A stretch of DNA of 64,000 bases from Erysipelotrichaceae bacterium (GTDB lineage: Bacteria; Bacillota_I; Bacilli_A; RFN20; CAG-826). The position numbers and the translations under genes were made by a program. Every line of letters starts with the position of its first letter. Positions within the stretch are counted from its first letter, which is position 1. The DNA is taken from positions 33,368-97,367 of the forward strand of contig SVBB01000005.1 in NCBI GenBank assembly GCA_015059105.1. Reading direction: 5' to 3'. The notes beneath the pieces are model-generated. The model did not search any database and had not been told where the DNA came from. It was given only the letters and a program-made list of their open reading frames with translations. Shown piece after piece: positions 63,855-64,000 of the stretch.

Positions 63855-63886
63855 AATATACCCCCCCCCCCGAGGCTTTTTGTCAA
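63855..63886 (-). promoter_or_regulatory. Promoter with poly-G spacer (candidate phase-variable switch)
   Basis: On the minus strand a perfect TTGACA (63881-63886) and TATATT (63855-63860) are separated by 20 bp, of which 11 are a continuous G run (C run at 63861-63871 on the plus strand). The optimal spacing is 17 bp, so three fewer Gs would strengthen the promoter. Slippage of such a tract can change expression. Confidence 0.6.
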
Positions 63887-63925
63887 GAACCTTATATTCT
63901 TGAGTTCCCGGATTTTTGAAAGAGG

Positions 63926-63941
63926 TTGATAAAATTATCAA
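63926..63941. promoter_or_regulatory. Perfect 7-bp inverted repeat, possible operator
   Basis: TTGATAA-AA-TTATCAA, about 40 bp upstream of the poly-G promoter. A regulator could bind here; no regulator gene is in view. A second, looser hairpin (GGCAT...ATGCC, 63970-63993) lies further out; the gene it belongs to would be beyond the window. Confidence 0.4.
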
Positions 63942-64000
63942 TTAAACAGTTTAAAAAAGCTATAAAATTGGCATTTTTAGCTGAAAATATGCCTTATATC

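Noticed and set aside
1..64000. Mycoplasma genetic code (TGA read as Trp)
   Set aside because: Several clear genes end in TGA (for example the AAA ATPase and the NRPS at its ATGA overlap), and Trp is encoded by TGG.
1..64000. Prophage or replication origin
   Set aside because: No structural phage genes, integrase, dnaA-type box cluster or partition genes were seen; the MuF_C-like gene stands alone.

Overview
The window reads as chromosomal DNA of an AT-rich, low-GC Gram-positive anaerobe. It is most likely an uncultured gut member of the Bacilli (the Erysipelotrichales / RF39 / RFN20 neighbourhood); this placement is inference from gene style, not a database match. Supporting signs are Shine-Dalgarno-rich starts, a str operon (rpsL-rpsG-fusA-tuf), long-form HPF, a lactate dehydrogenase / PduL-type fermentative gene set, and lipoproteins with a Ser-rich stretch after the lipobox Cys. 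TGA is used as a stop codon (for example in the ATGA overlap of the NRPS and MATE genes), so this is genetic code 11 and not the mycoplasma code.

Layout. 1-5.4 kb: a HipA-type kinase cut by the window edge, a membrane GGDEF protein, a decayed ABC ATPase copy with duplicated sequence blocks, an intact ABC-2 type exporter and L-lactate dehydrogenase. 5.4-9.8 kb: a RelB-type antitoxin, a Phd/PIN toxin-antitoxin pair with visible promoter and operator, then nagB divergent from an XRE-HTH/phosphoglucosamine mutase fusion that is coupled to a hexapeptide-repeat acyltransferase. 9.9-13.3 kb: an accessory island with a MuF_C-like putative nuclease, two tandem structured ncRNA genes, a 30-bp direct repeat and an AAA/DUF4143 ATPase. 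13.3-34.8 kb: a giant surface lipoprotein, and upstream of it a seven-gene, tightly overlapping operon: membrane protein, 5'-nucleotidase lipoprotein, Sfp-type PPTase, dimodular NRPS (C-A-T-C-A-T-R), MATE exporter fused to an RsbW-like kinase, STAS antagonist, and a membrane PP2C phosphatase. 34.8-46.5 kb: housekeeping and small membrane genes (HAD, HPF, PduL, MgtE, PepF, S1 protein, Pgi). 46.6-50.0 kb: a lipoprotein, five tRNA genes and a lipid operon (DAG kinase, PlsC, choline-kinase-like). 51-59.7 kb: Sel1 and zinc-ribbon proteins, DUF308 and VanZ proteins, tRNA-Lys and the str operon. 59.9-64 kb: an IS30-like remnant and a five-gene zinc-ribbon/YidD/SPFH envelope operon whose promoter spacer is a run of 11 G.

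How it works together (inference). The NRPS, activated by its own PPTase, should release a reduced dipeptide (aldehyde, which may cyclise). The adjacent MATE pump is a natural exporter, and its C-terminal histidine-kinase-like ATPase domain, the STAS protein and the PP2C phosphatase form a complete RsbW/RsbV/RsbU-like partner-switching set with no sigma factor nearby. This is the best candidate for an undescribed system here. Other strong oddities are the HTH-GlmM fusion with two dyad-symmetric sites in its promoter region, the poly-G promoter that could be phase variable, and the tandem ncRNAs with compensatory stem changes.
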